DNA of 64,000 bases from Candidatus Borkfalkia ceftriaxoniphila (lineage in GTDB: Bacteria > Bacillota > Clostridia > Christensenellales > Borkfalkiaceae): contig NZ_SDOZ01000002.1 of NCBI RefSeq assembly GCF_004134775.1, forward strand, positions 1,648,005 through 1,712,004, given 5' to 3'. Made by a program: the position numbers and the translations under genes. The stretch's first letter is position 1, and each line of letters begins with the position of its first letter. The notes beneath the pieces were generated by a model. The model did not search any database and was not told the DNA's origin. It worked only from the letters and a program-made list of their open reading frames with translations. Below, one piece after another: positions 7,693 to 18,182 of the stretch.

Positions 7693-8670
7693 GTGATTTT
7701 CAGAAACGCGTTCAATCTGTTTATCGATAATTTCAAACTCAATTATAAATATTTGTTGTATAAGATCATCGTCGTGCTCTTGACGGTCGGTTTGTCCGCG
7801 GCGCTCATCGTTCCGAATATCTCTTTCATCTTTTCGAGCGCGGAACTATCCACGCTCGTCGGGCTTTTCAAAGATTTTTTCGACGCGATCGCCAAAGGCG
7901 ACACGGAGTTTTTGGCGGGATTTTCCGAACGACTCACTGCGGCTGTCGCCGACATGGGCACGCTCTTGCAGTCGAAAACTTCGAATATCGTCTTTACCGC
8001 CGTATCCGCCGTGGTGATCCTGCTCGTTTCCAAATTTTTGGGCGGCATGGGTAATTTTACGTTGGGAAGCCTTTTGGACGACCGGCTTTCCAGTTACGCG
8101 AACACTTCGTTCAGCGGCGCATTTATCAAGAATCTGGGGAAAAGCAGCCTCTGGCAACTCTTTTACGTGCCCGTCACCTTTGTTTACGACGTGCTCGTCA
8201 TTCTTCTTTGCTACGCGTTTTTCCTCCTCATGCTCGCCGTCTTTCAGGTGGGCGTCATCGCCACGCTCGCGGCGCTGATGCTCTCCGTCACGCTCTTTGT
8301 CGGTTCGCAGGCGATCAAACTCACGTTCGCAAACAGCATGGTTCCCGCCATCGTCACCGATCGGCAAAAGATGGGCAAAGCCATCAAAAAGGGATTCCGC
8401 GCTTCGCTCGACGGATTCGGAAAAATGTTTTCCACTTATCTCGTGACGTGCTATCTCATCATGGGGCTCAACATCCTTGCGGCGCTCGTCACGTTCGGCA
8501 GCGCGCTCCTTATAACGATTCCCTCGTCCTATCTTTTGTTGGTGTGTATTCAATTCGTCAGTTATTACACGTCCGAAAAGAAAAAATATTTCGTGGCGGC
8601 GGATAAGATCGTCGTACCCGAGGAAACGCGCAAAGACGAGAATTTTTACGACAATATCAGCATAAACTGA
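7693..8670 (+). CDS. Multi-pass membrane protein of unknown function
   Basis: This 325-residue protein starts with GTG at 7693, preceded by GGGAGG at 7680-7685. Hydrophobic segments lie near 22-50, 92-115, 145-180, 185-212 and 250-285. A hydrophilic extracytoplasmic or cytoplasmic stretch (50-90) follows the first segment, and the C terminus is charged (about 300-325). A TDRQKMGKAIKKGFRASL loop looks cytoplasmic and amphipathic. It is probably co-transcribed with the gene before it and, with no terminator visible, with the phosphoglucomutase after it. Its role is unknown. Confidence 0.75.
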   Translation: MIFRNAFNLFIDNFKLNYKYLLYKIIVVLLTVGLSAALIVPNISFIFSSAELSTLVGLFKDFFDAIAKGDTEFLAGFSERLTAAVADMGTLLQSKTSNIVFTAVSAVVILLVSKFLGGMGNFTLGSLLDDRLSSYANTSFSGAFIKNLGKSSLWQLFYVPVTFVYDVLVILLCYAFFLLMLAVFQVGVIATLAALMLSVTLFVGSQAIKLTFANSMVPAIVTDRQKMGKAIKKGFRASLDGFGKMFSTYLVTCYLIMGLNILAALVTFGSALLITIPSSYLLLVCIQFVSYYTSEKKKYFVAADKIVVPEETRKDENFYDNISIN

Positions 8671-8702
8671 ATCAAATATATCGGAGGTTAAAGAAGGGTT
8701 TT

Positions 8703-10409
8703 ATGGATTATAAGGAAAAGTACGAGAGTTGGTTGAAGGATCCGGCTCTCTGCGAAGAGGGGAAAGCGGAACTTTCGTCGATCGCGGGCGACGAAAAGGC
8801 GATAGAATACCGGTTCGGAGCACAACTCGAGTTCGGCACGGCGGGCATGCGCGGCATCATCGGCTACGGCACGAACATGATGAACGTATACACCGTGCGC
8901 CGCGCAACGCAGGGACTTGCGGAATACGTCAGATCGCTGGGCGAGGCGGCTTGCCGCCGCGGCGTGGCGATTTCTTTCGATACCCGCAGAAAGTCGGACG
9001 AGTTCGCCAAAGCCGCGGCGGGCGTTCTCGCAGCCAACGGCGTACGCGTCTGGCTGTATAACGACGTGCATCCCGTTCCCATGCTCTCCTATGCCGTCCG
9101 TAAACTGGGCGCGGTCGCGGGCATCATGATCACCGCCAGCCACAATCCGAAAGAATATAACGGTTATAAAGTGTACGGCGAGGACGGCGCGCAAATGTCG
9201 CCCGATGCGACGGCCGACGTCGTGAAGTTTATTTCCGCGATCGGCGATTGTTTCGCGGTGAAAGAGGAGAGAAACGCCCTTATCCGCCGCGTGCCCGCCT
9301 CCGTCGATAAGAGTTATTATAAAAATCTGACCAAACTGTCGCTTTCCCGCCGCGCGGTGCGCAAAGTCGGCAAAGATCTCAAACTCGTTTATACCCCCGT
9401 GCACGGCAGCGGCTACGTTCCCGTCACCACCATTTTGAAAAAGTTGAAAATCAACGTTTCCGTCGTGGAGGAGCAGGTCGCCAAAGATCCCGATTTTTCC
9501 ACCGTCGAAGTGCCCAATCCCGAGTTCAAGGAAACGCTGTCCAAGGGCATCGCGCTTGCGGATAAGATACATGCGGACGCCGTGTTCGGCACCGATCCCG
9601 ATTCCGATCGGTTGGGCGTCGCCGTCAAAAACGAAAAGGGCGAATTCGTCGCGCTTTCGGGAAATCAGGTGGGCATTTTGTTGCTCGATTATATCCTGAC
9701 GCGGCTCAAAGAGGAGGGCAAACTTCCCGAAAACGGCGCGGTCGTCAAAAGTTTCGTCACGACCGGCATGGCAAAGGCCATCTGCGACGATTTCGGCGTG
9801 GAACTTTTGGACGTTCCCGTCGGGTTCAAGTTTATCGGCGAAAAAATCAAGGAATTCGAAGCGGACGGTTCGCATACCTTTTTATTCGGGTTCGAAGAAA
9901 GTTGCGGATATCTGCGCGGCACCGACGGCAGCCGCGATAAGGACGCGGTGGTCGCCTCCATGCTGTTTGCCGAACTTTGCTGCTATTACACCTATAAACA
10001 GCAGACCGTGTACCAGCATCTGATGGATATTTACGCAAAATACCAGTATGTGCTCGACCGCAACGTGAGTATCAAATTCGACGGGCTCAACGCCATGAAA
10101 GAAATGAACGCGGTCGTCGATTCGCTCAAAAGCAAGAGCGTTGAAAAGTTCGATATCTACAACGTCGTTGCGGTGCGCGATTATTCCTCCGCCGTGCGTA
10201 GGCTTGCGGACGGCACGGAAGAAAAAATGGATATCCCGACCTCCAACGCGGTCTATTACGAGTTGGAAAACGGCAGTTTTATCTGCGTGCGGCCCAGCGG
10301 CACCGAACCCAAACTGAAAATTTATTATTCGGTCAAAGCGAAAGACGAGGAGTCGGCGGAAAAGGCTTTAGAAAGGATGCGCGGCGCCTTCGAAAAAATG
10401 CTCAAATAA
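8703..10409 (+). CDS. pgcA: Alpha-phosphoglucomutase (phosphohexomutase family)
   Basis: This 568-residue cytoplasmic enzyme interconverts glucose 1-phosphate and glucose 6-phosphate. All four family signatures are present: the phosphoserine loop TASHNP with Ser146, the metal site GTDPDSDR with Asp298, Asp300 and Asp302, the sugar-specificity loop GFEESCGY near 398-405, and the phosphate-binding RPSGTEPK starting at Arg530. The length matches the long Firmicutes PgcA type rather than short ManB or GlmM proteins. It supplies precursors for cell-wall and glycan synthesis. Some phosphomannomutases look the same, so mannose activity is possible. The start is ATG 8703, with GGAGG at 8683-8687 somewhat far and AAGAAGG nearer. 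The rRNA promoter follows 36 bases after its stop. Confidence 0.92.
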   Translation: MDYKEKYESWLKDPALCEEGKAELSSIAGDEKAIEYRFGAQLEFGTAGMRGIIGYGTNMMNVYTVRRATQGLAEYVRSLGEAACRRGVAISFDTRRKSDEFAKAAAGVLAANGVRVWLYNDVHPVPMLSYAVRKLGAVAGIMITASHNPKEYNGYKVYGEDGAQMSPDATADVVKFISAIGDCFAVKEERNALIRRVPASVDKSYYKNLTKLSLSRRAVRKVGKDLKLVYTPVHGSGYVPVTTILKKLKINVSVVEEQVAKDPDFSTVEVPNPEFKETLSKGIALADKIHADAVFGTDPDSDRLGVAVKNEKGEFVALSGNQVGILLLDYILTRLKEEGKLPENGAVVKSFVTTGMAKAICDDFGVELLDVPVGFKFIGEKIKEFEADGSHTFLFGFEESCGYLRGTDGSRDKDAVVASMLFAELCCYYTYKQQTVYQHLMDIYAKYQYVLDRNVSIKFDGLNAMKEMNAVVDSLKSKSVEKFDIYNVVAVRDYSSAVRRLADGTEEKMDIPTSNAVYYELENGSFICVRPSGTEPKLKIYYSVKAKDEESAEKALERMRGAFEKMLK

Positions 10410-10444
10410 ATACAAAAATATTTAAAAAAATCTAAAAAAATTAC

Positions 10445-10473
10445 TTGACTTATTTTTTGAATAATGGTATTAT
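10445..10473 (+). promoter_or_regulatory. rRNA promoter directly upstream of 23S
   Basis: TTGACT (10445-10450) and TATTAT (10468-10473) have a 17-base spacer and an AT-rich upstream region (10410-10444) resembling an UP element. The rest of the 305-base gap to 23S (to 10714) holds two small hairpins: AAGCTG with CAGCTT near 10479-10500, and CTCTC-TGTC-GAGAG near 10507-10520. The 5' arm of the 23S processing stem follows. No 16S sequence is present here. Confidence 0.75.
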
Positions 10474-10531
10474 ATCTAAGCTGTCGATTGAGGCAGCTTA
10501 AGTTTTCTCTCTGTCGAGAGTTTTAAGTAGA

Positions 10532-10551
10532 TTGACAACTGCATAGCAATA
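10532..10551 (+). other. 5' arm of the pre-23S processing stem
   Basis: The 20 bases TTGACAACTGCATAGCAATA pair with 13714-13733 on the far side of 23S. All 20 positions pair, with three G-U wobbles and no mismatch. Such stems are cut by RNase III-type enzymes to release pre-23S. The interrupted partner shows the 23S unit is intact and properly flanked. Confidence 0.85.
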
Positions 10552-10714
10552 GAAAAGAAATAGTACAGAAGGCAAAGAAAAATAAAAAAAGAGCTAATTG
10601 GTTAATACGAAAGTATGCGAAATTAAGCACCGGAAGGAGCCTAAGAAAGCGAGAATCAAATAGCCGAGTAAAAATTAGAATTTTTTGTATAGCTAAAGGA
10701 AAGTAGACGAAAAA

Positions 10715-13623
<2,909 letters not shown>

Positions 13624-13841
13624 CAATAAAATGAGAAAAGGCGTAATACAATCCTTAAATATACAAAGAAAGAACAATTTTTACGAGCCTTGCCGAAAGT
13701 GCTATGGAAAGAATATTGCTGTGTAGTTGTCAGTTTGCTTGGGAAAACAGGCAGATTGAGAAAAAGAATGTCCGCAACGGGGGATAAACGGAGCGGACAG
13801 AGCCGTGTATGTATACCGCGATAAGCGGTTTATATAGCCAT
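13624..13841 (+). other. 23S-5S internal transcribed spacer
   Basis: This 218-base spacer contains the 3' arm of the pre-23S stem (13714-13733). Further on a short GC hairpin (ACCGCG with CGCGGT-like bases near 13815-13830) precedes the 5S gene. No tRNA is encoded in it. Confidence 0.8.
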
Positions 13842-13957
13842 TGCGGTGACGATAGCGGAGAGGATCCACCTGTTCTCATACCGAACACAGAAGTTAAGCT
13901 CTCCTACGCCGAAAGTACTTGGGTTTCATTACCCCGGAAGGATAGGTAGTTGCCGCA
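13842..13957 (+). rRNA. rrf: 5S ribosomal RNA
   Basis: The gene is about 116 nt. The ends TGCGGTGAC and GTTGCCGCA pair as helix I. The conserved loop sequence CCGAACACAGAAGTTAAGC is present at about 13882-13900. It lies in the same transcript as 23S and the following tRNA. Confidence 0.96.
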
Positions 13958-13965
13958 TCTAATAT

Positions 13966-14041
13966 TGCCCCTTAGCTCAGTCGGTAGAGCATTCGGCTGT
14001 TAACCGAAGTGTCGTCAGTTCGAGTCTGTCAGGGGCAGCCA
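13966..14041 (+). tRNA. tRNA-Asn (anticodon GTT)
   Basis: This 76-nt cloverleaf includes an encoded CCA. The acceptor stem TGCCCCT pairs with AGGGGCA, the D stem GCTC with GAGC, and the anticodon stem TTCGG with CCGAA around loop CTGTTAA, giving GTT. The T arm is GTCAG-TTCGAGT-CTGTC, in which positions 50 and 64 are both T, a single mismatch. It starts eight bases after 5S, so it is part of the rRNA operon. Confidence 0.95.
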
Positions 14042-14046
14042 AAAAA

Positions 14047-14071
14047 GAGCACCAATTTGGTGCTCTTTTTT
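14047..14071 (+). terminator. Terminator of the rRNA operon
   Basis: GAGCACC (14047-14053) pairs with GGTGCTC (14059-14065), preceded by six A and followed by six T. The symmetry lets it work from both sides. Confidence 0.92.
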
Positions 14072-14153
14072 ATTATGACTGTAATAATTTATACTGGATG
14101 ATATCTAATAAAAGAAAAAGTTTCCGTGAGGATTAAAATTTTTTTAATATCCG

Positions 14154-14684
14154 TTAGAGGGAAAATGGACGGACGAGACGATTGATTGTTTTTATGTTAA
14201 GAAAATTTTTTCGGATATCGAGCAACAGTGCCCGATGTTCCGCAGAAATTCCGTTTGTGTTGATACCGTGCTTGATAATGGGGGTAAAATTTTTAGATGT
14301 TAAATCATTCATAAGTAAAAATTCCAATACTTTTAAAAGCAGTTCTGGATTGAGTGATATGAGTTTGAAGCAATCAGCAAAAAACGGAATATGCTATTTT
14401 AAAACTATTTGCAATTTTGTTGCCAGTGTGGAATCTACTATCGTATTAAATCCATCTTTTTTAGAGAACCCGGAGTTGGGCGTGTTCGATGCCGCATTTG
14501 TGAGATCGACAAGATCATTCATATTTTTATTTCTTTTAAGAGGGGGAAATTTGGCTATATTTTTATTAGAATTTGCCAAAACATTCAGTGCATTCCAAGT
14601 GACAGCATACTTTTGAGAAAGAGTAAGATATAATACAACAAAAGATTTTACTTCAAGCGGTGCTAGGGGCGATTTTTGGTACAA
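14154..14684 (-). pseudogene. AT-rich minus-strand ORF interrupted by one in-frame TAG
   Basis: Reading from a TTG at 14684, 96 codons run to TAG at 14394-14396, and the same frame then stays open for a further 79 codons to TAA at 14154-14156. The combined product would be about 176 residues. Both halves have an amino-acid make-up like the island's other genes (Lys, Asn, Leu, Ile and Asp). For example, the second half contains FADCFKLISLNPELLLKVLE and NGISAEHRALLLDIRKNFLN. The opposite-strand ORF at 14182-14616 has the Ser, Phe and Arg bias of a shadow. I do not recognise the family. It is either a pseudogene, two short genes, or a gene read through at UAG. It occupies nearly all of the 650-base gap after the tRNA. 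Confidence 0.45.
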
Positions 14685-14690
14685 TCGGTT

Positions 14691-14699
14691 TGTTATAAT
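14691..14699 (+). promoter_or_regulatory. Extended -10 promoter of the AT-rich island operon
   Basis: TGTTATAAT at 14691-14699 is a TGn-extended -10 element. No good -35 is seen at 17 bases upstream. Transcription would start near 14706, only about 16 bases before the ATG at 14722. Confidence 0.55.
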
Positions 14700-14721
14700 A
14701 TAAATGAGGGGGAAATAAAAG

Positions 14722-15120
14722 ATGAATAATCGTCAAGGAAATAAAAAGATTTCGTTGATTTTGGTTTTAAAAGCGTTGGAACAGATGAGTGATATGGCGC
14801 ATCCTGTTTCTCAAATTCATCTTGTAAAGATGGTAAATGATATAGGAGGTGTATTGGATTGTGATGTATGGTGTGACAGAAAGACCGTCGGCAGGCATAT
14901 TAAGTTGTTGATTGCCGCGGGGTATGACATTGTTTCTGTAAAAAGAAAAGGGTATTATTTAAATAAAAACGAATTTACCAAAGCAGAAAGTGAAACACTG
15001 ATAAATTTAGTTAAAAATTCAAAATTAGATGAATTAGAAAAAATGAGATTACAAAAAAAATTGATTGCGCAACAAAGTAACGTGAATATGAAAAAATTAA
15101 AACAATATTTGAAAAAATAA
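14722..15120 (+). CDS. Winged-helix regulator resembling the N-terminal domain of WYL-type proteins
   Basis: This 132-residue basic protein starts at ATG 14722 with GAGGGGG upstream (14706-14712). Residues 8-80 look like the winged HTH found at the start of YafY/WYL regulators: a KISLILVLKALEQMSD first helix, a CDRKTVGRHIKLLIAAG recognition helix (about 51-67), and a wing ending YYLN. The usual WYL ligand domain is absent. The remaining 50 residues are a lysine-rich helix. It is the first gene of the four-gene island operon and is the obvious candidate regulator. It may act as a DNA-binding repressor with sensing supplied by another protein. The gene is much more AT-rich than the chromosome around it. 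Confidence 0.7.
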   Translation: MNNRQGNKKISLILVLKALEQMSDMAHPVSQIHLVKMVNDIGGVLDCDVWCDRKTVGRHIKLLIAAGYDIVSVKRKGYYLNKNEFTKAESETLINLVKNSKLDELEKMRLQKKLIAQQSNVNMKKLKQYLKK

Positions 15121-15135
15121 TGGAGGGTAAAGTTT

Positions 15136-15834
15136 ATGAAAGAAAATTTAACGGAACTCGTTTTCATTTTGGACAGGAGCGGTTCCATGCATAATTTAGA
15201 AGAAGAAACGATCGTTGGTTTTAATTCGTTGGTAGATAAGCAAAGAAAAAATTCAACGGAAACATTGCTGACTGTAATTTTATTTGATAATGAATACAAG
15301 GTATTATATAAACGTGAAAACGTTAATCAAATCAGACCTCTTACAAATAAAGAATATTTTGCTCGTGGCTCAACGGCATTGTTGGATGCTATCGGAAAGA
15401 CAATTGACGGGGTTGGAAAAACATTGTTATATACTTCGGAGGAAGATCGTCCATCTAAAATTTTATTCGTTATTATGACGGATGGTAAGGAAAATGCAAG
15501 CTGTTTATATACATCAGAACAAATACGTGAAAAAATTACGCATCAGAAAGAAAAGTATTCATGGGAATTTTTGTTTTTAGGCGCAAATATAGACACTGTC
15601 ACAACAGCGGGGCAAATCGGTATATCTGCGGATCGGGCTGCACAGTATTCTTGTGATGTCCGCGGAATACGAAATTGTTTCAACGAAGCGTTAGTTTTAG
15701 CGGTGGATGAATTTCGCGACGATAAAGAAATTTCGACAAGTTGGAAAAAAATCTTAGAGTCAGATATTGAGAGAAAGAACGCCATGGATAGGATAGAAAA
15801 TCGGAGAAAAAAACGGCTGTGGATGAAAGATTAA
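15136..15834 (+). CDS. VWA-domain protein with an intact MIDAS site
   Basis: This protein of 232 residues starts at ATG 15136 with GGAGGG at 15122-15127. The metal-ion-dependent adhesion site is complete: DRSGS with Asp13, Ser15 and Ser17, Thr80 in GSTALLD, and Asp116 in MTDGKEN. It has no signal peptide or membrane segment, so it is a cytoplasmic VWA protein. Such proteins usually act as metal-dependent scaffolds that assemble other proteins. A second-half strand WEFLFLGANID and the DRAAQYS helix are typical of a small stand-alone VWA family that I recall from phage- or plasmid-like contexts. The lysine-rich C-terminal tail overlaps the next gene by 16 bases. It is likely co-transcribed with its neighbours. 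Confidence 0.85.
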   Translation: MKENLTELVFILDRSGSMHNLEEETIVGFNSLVDKQRKNSTETLLTVILFDNEYKVLYKRENVNQIRPLTNKEYFARGSTALLDAIGKTIDGVGKTLLYTSEEDRPSKILFVIMTDGKENASCLYTSEQIREKITHQKEKYSWEFLFLGANIDTVTTAGQIGISADRAAQYSCDVRGIRNCFNEALVLAVDEFRDDKEISTSWKKILESDIERKNAMDRIENRRKKRLWMKD

Positions 15835-16529
15835 AACAAATAACAGAAGAATATGTTTCTGATTTTAGTCAGAAAAGAGATTTAGATTTTGTTGTCAAAC
15901 CATCTATTCCTATTATTTGGTTCGGGGATATAGAAGGTTATCTGAATTCTTCAAAGAAGGTGATTACAGTAGGTTTAAATCCGTCGTTAAAAGAGTTTTC
16001 TGAAAGTAGATTTCATATAGGTAGTGAAGATTTTTCTGTGGAAAAATTGTATTGTGTTTTAAACGATTATTTTAAAGTTAACCCGTATCGAAATTATTTT
16101 AATTGTTTTAGTAAAATTTTGGAAACTCAGATTGCAACGTATAACTTTACATACGGAAAAAAGAATACGGCGATTCATATAGACATGTACTCATCGATCG
16201 CGACAAATCCGACTTGGGGTAAGTTAAATAAATTTAAAAAAAATTCAATAAATCAGTTCGGGCTGTTTATAAAATTATTGGAATTATTATCGCCCGACGT
16301 TGTACTCATTTCCTTAGAATGGCAACAAGTGCTGGAATCTTTTCAATTAAAACAGAATTGCTTGATTTTAAAAAAACATTCACCCCACGGGCCTGAATTA
16401 GAAATCTATCAACAAGATAAAAAACTTATTGTTTACGTTCGTAATAGGACGGGGAAACCATTTTCAGTAAAGAATGAAATAATGGATGATGTAAAAGACT
16501 TTTTTAAAATAAATAAAGTGGAGCAGTAG
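15819..16529 (+). CDS. Uracil-DNA glycosylase-superfamily-like protein of unknown activity
   Basis: This 236-residue protein starts with GTG at 15819, overlapping the VWA gene's end (GGAG at 15804-15807). The segment KVITVGLNPSLKEF (Gly52, Leu53, Asn54, Pro55) resembles motif 1 of uracil-DNA glycosylase-like folds, where a G-x-N-P loop holds the catalytic or water-binding residue. Later parts DMYSSIATNPTW and PDVVLISLEWQQVLESF are consistent with the Rossmann-like core. The C-terminal motif is HSPHGPELE rather than the classic HPSP. I cannot tell whether it cuts a base, an ADP-ribosylated base or nothing. The neighbouring ADP-ribosylglycohydrolase makes a nucleic-acid repair or modification role attractive, but this is inference. 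Confidence 0.5.
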   Translation: MDERLKQITEEYVSDFSQKRDLDFVVKPSIPIIWFGDIEGYLNSSKKVITVGLNPSLKEFSESRFHIGSEDFSVEKLYCVLNDYFKVNPYRNYFNCFSKILETQIATYNFTYGKKNTAIHIDMYSSIATNPTWGKLNKFKKNSINQFGLFIKLLELLSPDVVLISLEWQQVLESFQLKQNCLILKKHSPHGPELEIYQQDKKLIVYVRNRTGKPFSVKNEIMDDVKDFFKINKVEQ

Positions 16530-16532
16530 GAA

Positions 16533-17330
16533 ATGATAGGTGCGGTAATCGGAGATATCGTGGGCAGCCGATTTGAATACGACAATTGTAAAAACAAAAA
16601 TTTTGAGCTTTTTGCCAAAGAATGTTTTCCTACCGATGATACGATCATGACTGTGGCTGTCGGGAAAGCTATTTTGGAGATTGAAGGAGAGTATCAAAAT
16701 CTCGGGGCTCGTGCGATACGCTGTATGCAAGAGTTGGGAAGACCATATCCGCGTTGCGGATATGGTTCTAGATTCTATGACTGGATATATTCCGAAAAGC
16801 CGGAACCGTACGAAAGTTATGGTAATGGGGCAGCAATGAGAATCTGTGCAGTTGGATTTGCGGCGCGGAATGCGCAAGAAGTTAGACAAATGTCGAAAAC
16901 AGTGACGGAGATTAGTCATAATCATCCGGAAGGTTTAAGAGGTGCGGAAGCCGTCGCTATGGCAATATTGCTTGCGAGACAATGTAAAAGTAAAGAAGAA
17001 ATTCGCTCCGAAATTTTAAAAAATTATTATTCGATCGATTTTAGGTTGGCGCAAATCCGCGATTCGTATGAGTACCATGTTGATTGTCAGGGGAGCGTTC
17101 CGCAAGCCTTGGAGGCTTTTTTTGAATCGGTCGGTTTCGAGGATGCCATACGGAATGCAATCAGTATCGGAGGAGATAGTGATACGATTGCCGCAATTAC
17201 GGGTTCGGTTGCAGAAGCATATTATGGTATTCCCGTACCGCTGAGGGAAAAAGCAGAAAAATATTTGAATAACAGCAAGTATGCTCCTATATTTTTTTGG
17301 TTAAAAAAATTTGAAAAAATGTTTCCTTGA
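16533..17330 (+). CDS. ADP-ribosylglycohydrolase (DraG/ARH family)
   Basis: This 265-residue cytoplasmic enzyme removes ADP-ribose from a modified protein, nucleic acid or small molecule. The two-metal site is intact: PTDDT (Asp35, Asp36) early and GGDSDT (Asp215, Asp217) late. The family opening MIGAVIGDIVGSRFE is at residue 1, and the GNGAAMR helix start (about 98-104) is also present. Length is normal for the family. It starts three bases after the UDG-like gene and is the last gene of the island. It shares a bidirectional terminator with the AraC gene facing it. The substrate is unknown. A linked ADP-ribosyltransferase is not seen within the window. Confidence 0.92.
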   Translation: MIGAVIGDIVGSRFEYDNCKNKNFELFAKECFPTDDTIMTVAVGKAILEIEGEYQNLGARAIRCMQELGRPYPRCGYGSRFYDWIYSEKPEPYESYGNGAAMRICAVGFAARNAQEVRQMSKTVTEISHNHPEGLRGAEAVAMAILLARQCKSKEEIRSEILKNYYSIDFRLAQIRDSYEYHVDCQGSVPQALEAFFESVGFEDAIRNAISIGGDSDTIAAITGSVAEAYYGIPVPLREKAEKYLNNSKYAPIFFWLKKFEKMFP

Positions 17331-17352
17331 CATAAATAGAAGTACCTAAAAA

Positions 17353-17383
17353 GGGAGCCTGACAAAAGTCAGGCTCCCTTTTT
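17353..17383. terminator. Bidirectional terminator between convergent genes
   Basis: GGGAGCCTGAC (17353-17363) pairs with GTCAGGCTCCC (17368-17378) around AAAA. It has A-rich bases before it and T5 after, so it can stop transcription both from the island and from the AraC gene. Confidence 0.92.
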
Positions 17384-18182
17384 AGGGCTTGAGGGTGAAA
17401 AGTTGTTTGCGGAAATCTTTCGGGGTGAGATTGGTCTGCTTTTTGAAAAAGTTGGTAAAAGAGGCGGCGTCGTAAAAATCCAGCGCGTTGGCGATGTCCG
17501 CGATTGTCATGTCGGTGGAAAGCAGATACCGCGCCTTATCGGTTTTCTTTTCGAGAATATATTTTTGCAGTGAGACGCCGAATGTTTTTTTGAACAGGTT
17601 TGAAAAATAGGCGTCGTCCATATAGACGAGCGCGGAAAGGTCTTTGATATGGATCTTTTCGTTGATATGGCTGTCGATGTATTCGAAAACTTTGGTGAAG
17701 CGTTCCATGCCCGACGGAACGGATAATTCCTGCATGTTCTCGAAAAAATAGGAAAGTATCAATTTTAAGACGCTGTCCATGGCGAATTGAGAATAAAAGG
17801 AACGCTGATTAAAAGTTTTCGATAAAAGACAGAACAGGTAGTCCGCGGTATCTCTGTCCATTTTGATCCGGTGCTGCAAGGGGAGAAGTTTCAAAAAGTG
17901 CTCGGTGACGAGGTCGGGAATGATATGAATGAAATAATGCCCCAAATGATGGTCGCAGGTGCCGTTCAGTATGGAAAAAGCGGGAATAAAGTACATATAT
18001 CCTTCTTCCAATGGCAAAATCCCGTCGGTCAGGGTAAGCCGTGCGGAACCCGAGCGGATATAATAGATACGCACGTATTGGAAGGCGCTGACCATGTGTT
18101 TCCATTCCGTGCCGATATCCAGATACGCCGCCATATCGACGTCCAGTTTCGCAGATTGAAAAAAATTGTAAAAATCGTTCAT
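17382..18182 (-). CDS. AraC-family transcription regulator of the glycan locus
   Basis: This 266-residue protein has an N-terminal cupin-like sensor domain (about 20-140, with YIRSGSARLTLTDG and EEGYMYFIPA) and a C-terminal pair of HTH motifs at about 165-262. Diagnostic C-terminal features are FSNLFKKTFGVSLQKYI and the ADIANALDFYDAASFTNFFK second helix pair with a final TPKDFRK. It is transcribed away from the sugar operon that starts at 18407. It should therefore activate that operon, and perhaps itself, on sensing a sugar or oligosaccharide. The start at 18182 is supported by GGAG-type bases just upstream. It marks the return from the AT-rich island to the GC-rich chromosome. Confidence 0.88.
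   Translation of the reverse strand: MNDFYNFFQSAKLDVDMAAYLDIGTEWKHMVSAFQYVRIYYIRSGSARLTLTDGILPLEEGYMYFIPAFSILNGTCDHHLGHYFIHIIPDLVTEHFLKLLPLQHRIKMDRDTADYLFCLLSKTFNQRSFYSQFAMDSVLKLILSYFFENMQELSVPSGMERFTKVFEYIDSHINEKIHIKDLSALVYMDDAYFSNLFKKTFGVSLQKYILEKKTDKARYLLSTDMTIADIANALDFYDAASFTNFFKKQTNLTPKDFRKQLFTLKP

Noticed and set aside
8688..9875. Minus-strand 395-codon ORF
   Set aside because: It lies wholly antisense to the phosphoglucomutase with its four motifs. It is a GC-rich shadow.
10410..10714. Possible 16S rRNA end or internal tRNA before 23S
   Set aside because: No anti-Shine-Dalgarno end such as GGATCACCTCC and no cloverleaf found. Only a promoter, small hairpins and the processing stem are visible.
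14182..14616. Plus-strand 144-codon ORF in the AT-rich gap after the tRNA
   Set aside because: No ribosome site, and the Ser, Phe and Arg composition is that of an antisense shadow of the minus-strand ORF.
14072..17352. Attachment-site repeat of the tRNA 3' end or an insertion sequence around the island
   Set aside because: No copy of the tRNA tail near 17335, no transposase and no terminal inverted repeats seen by eye.
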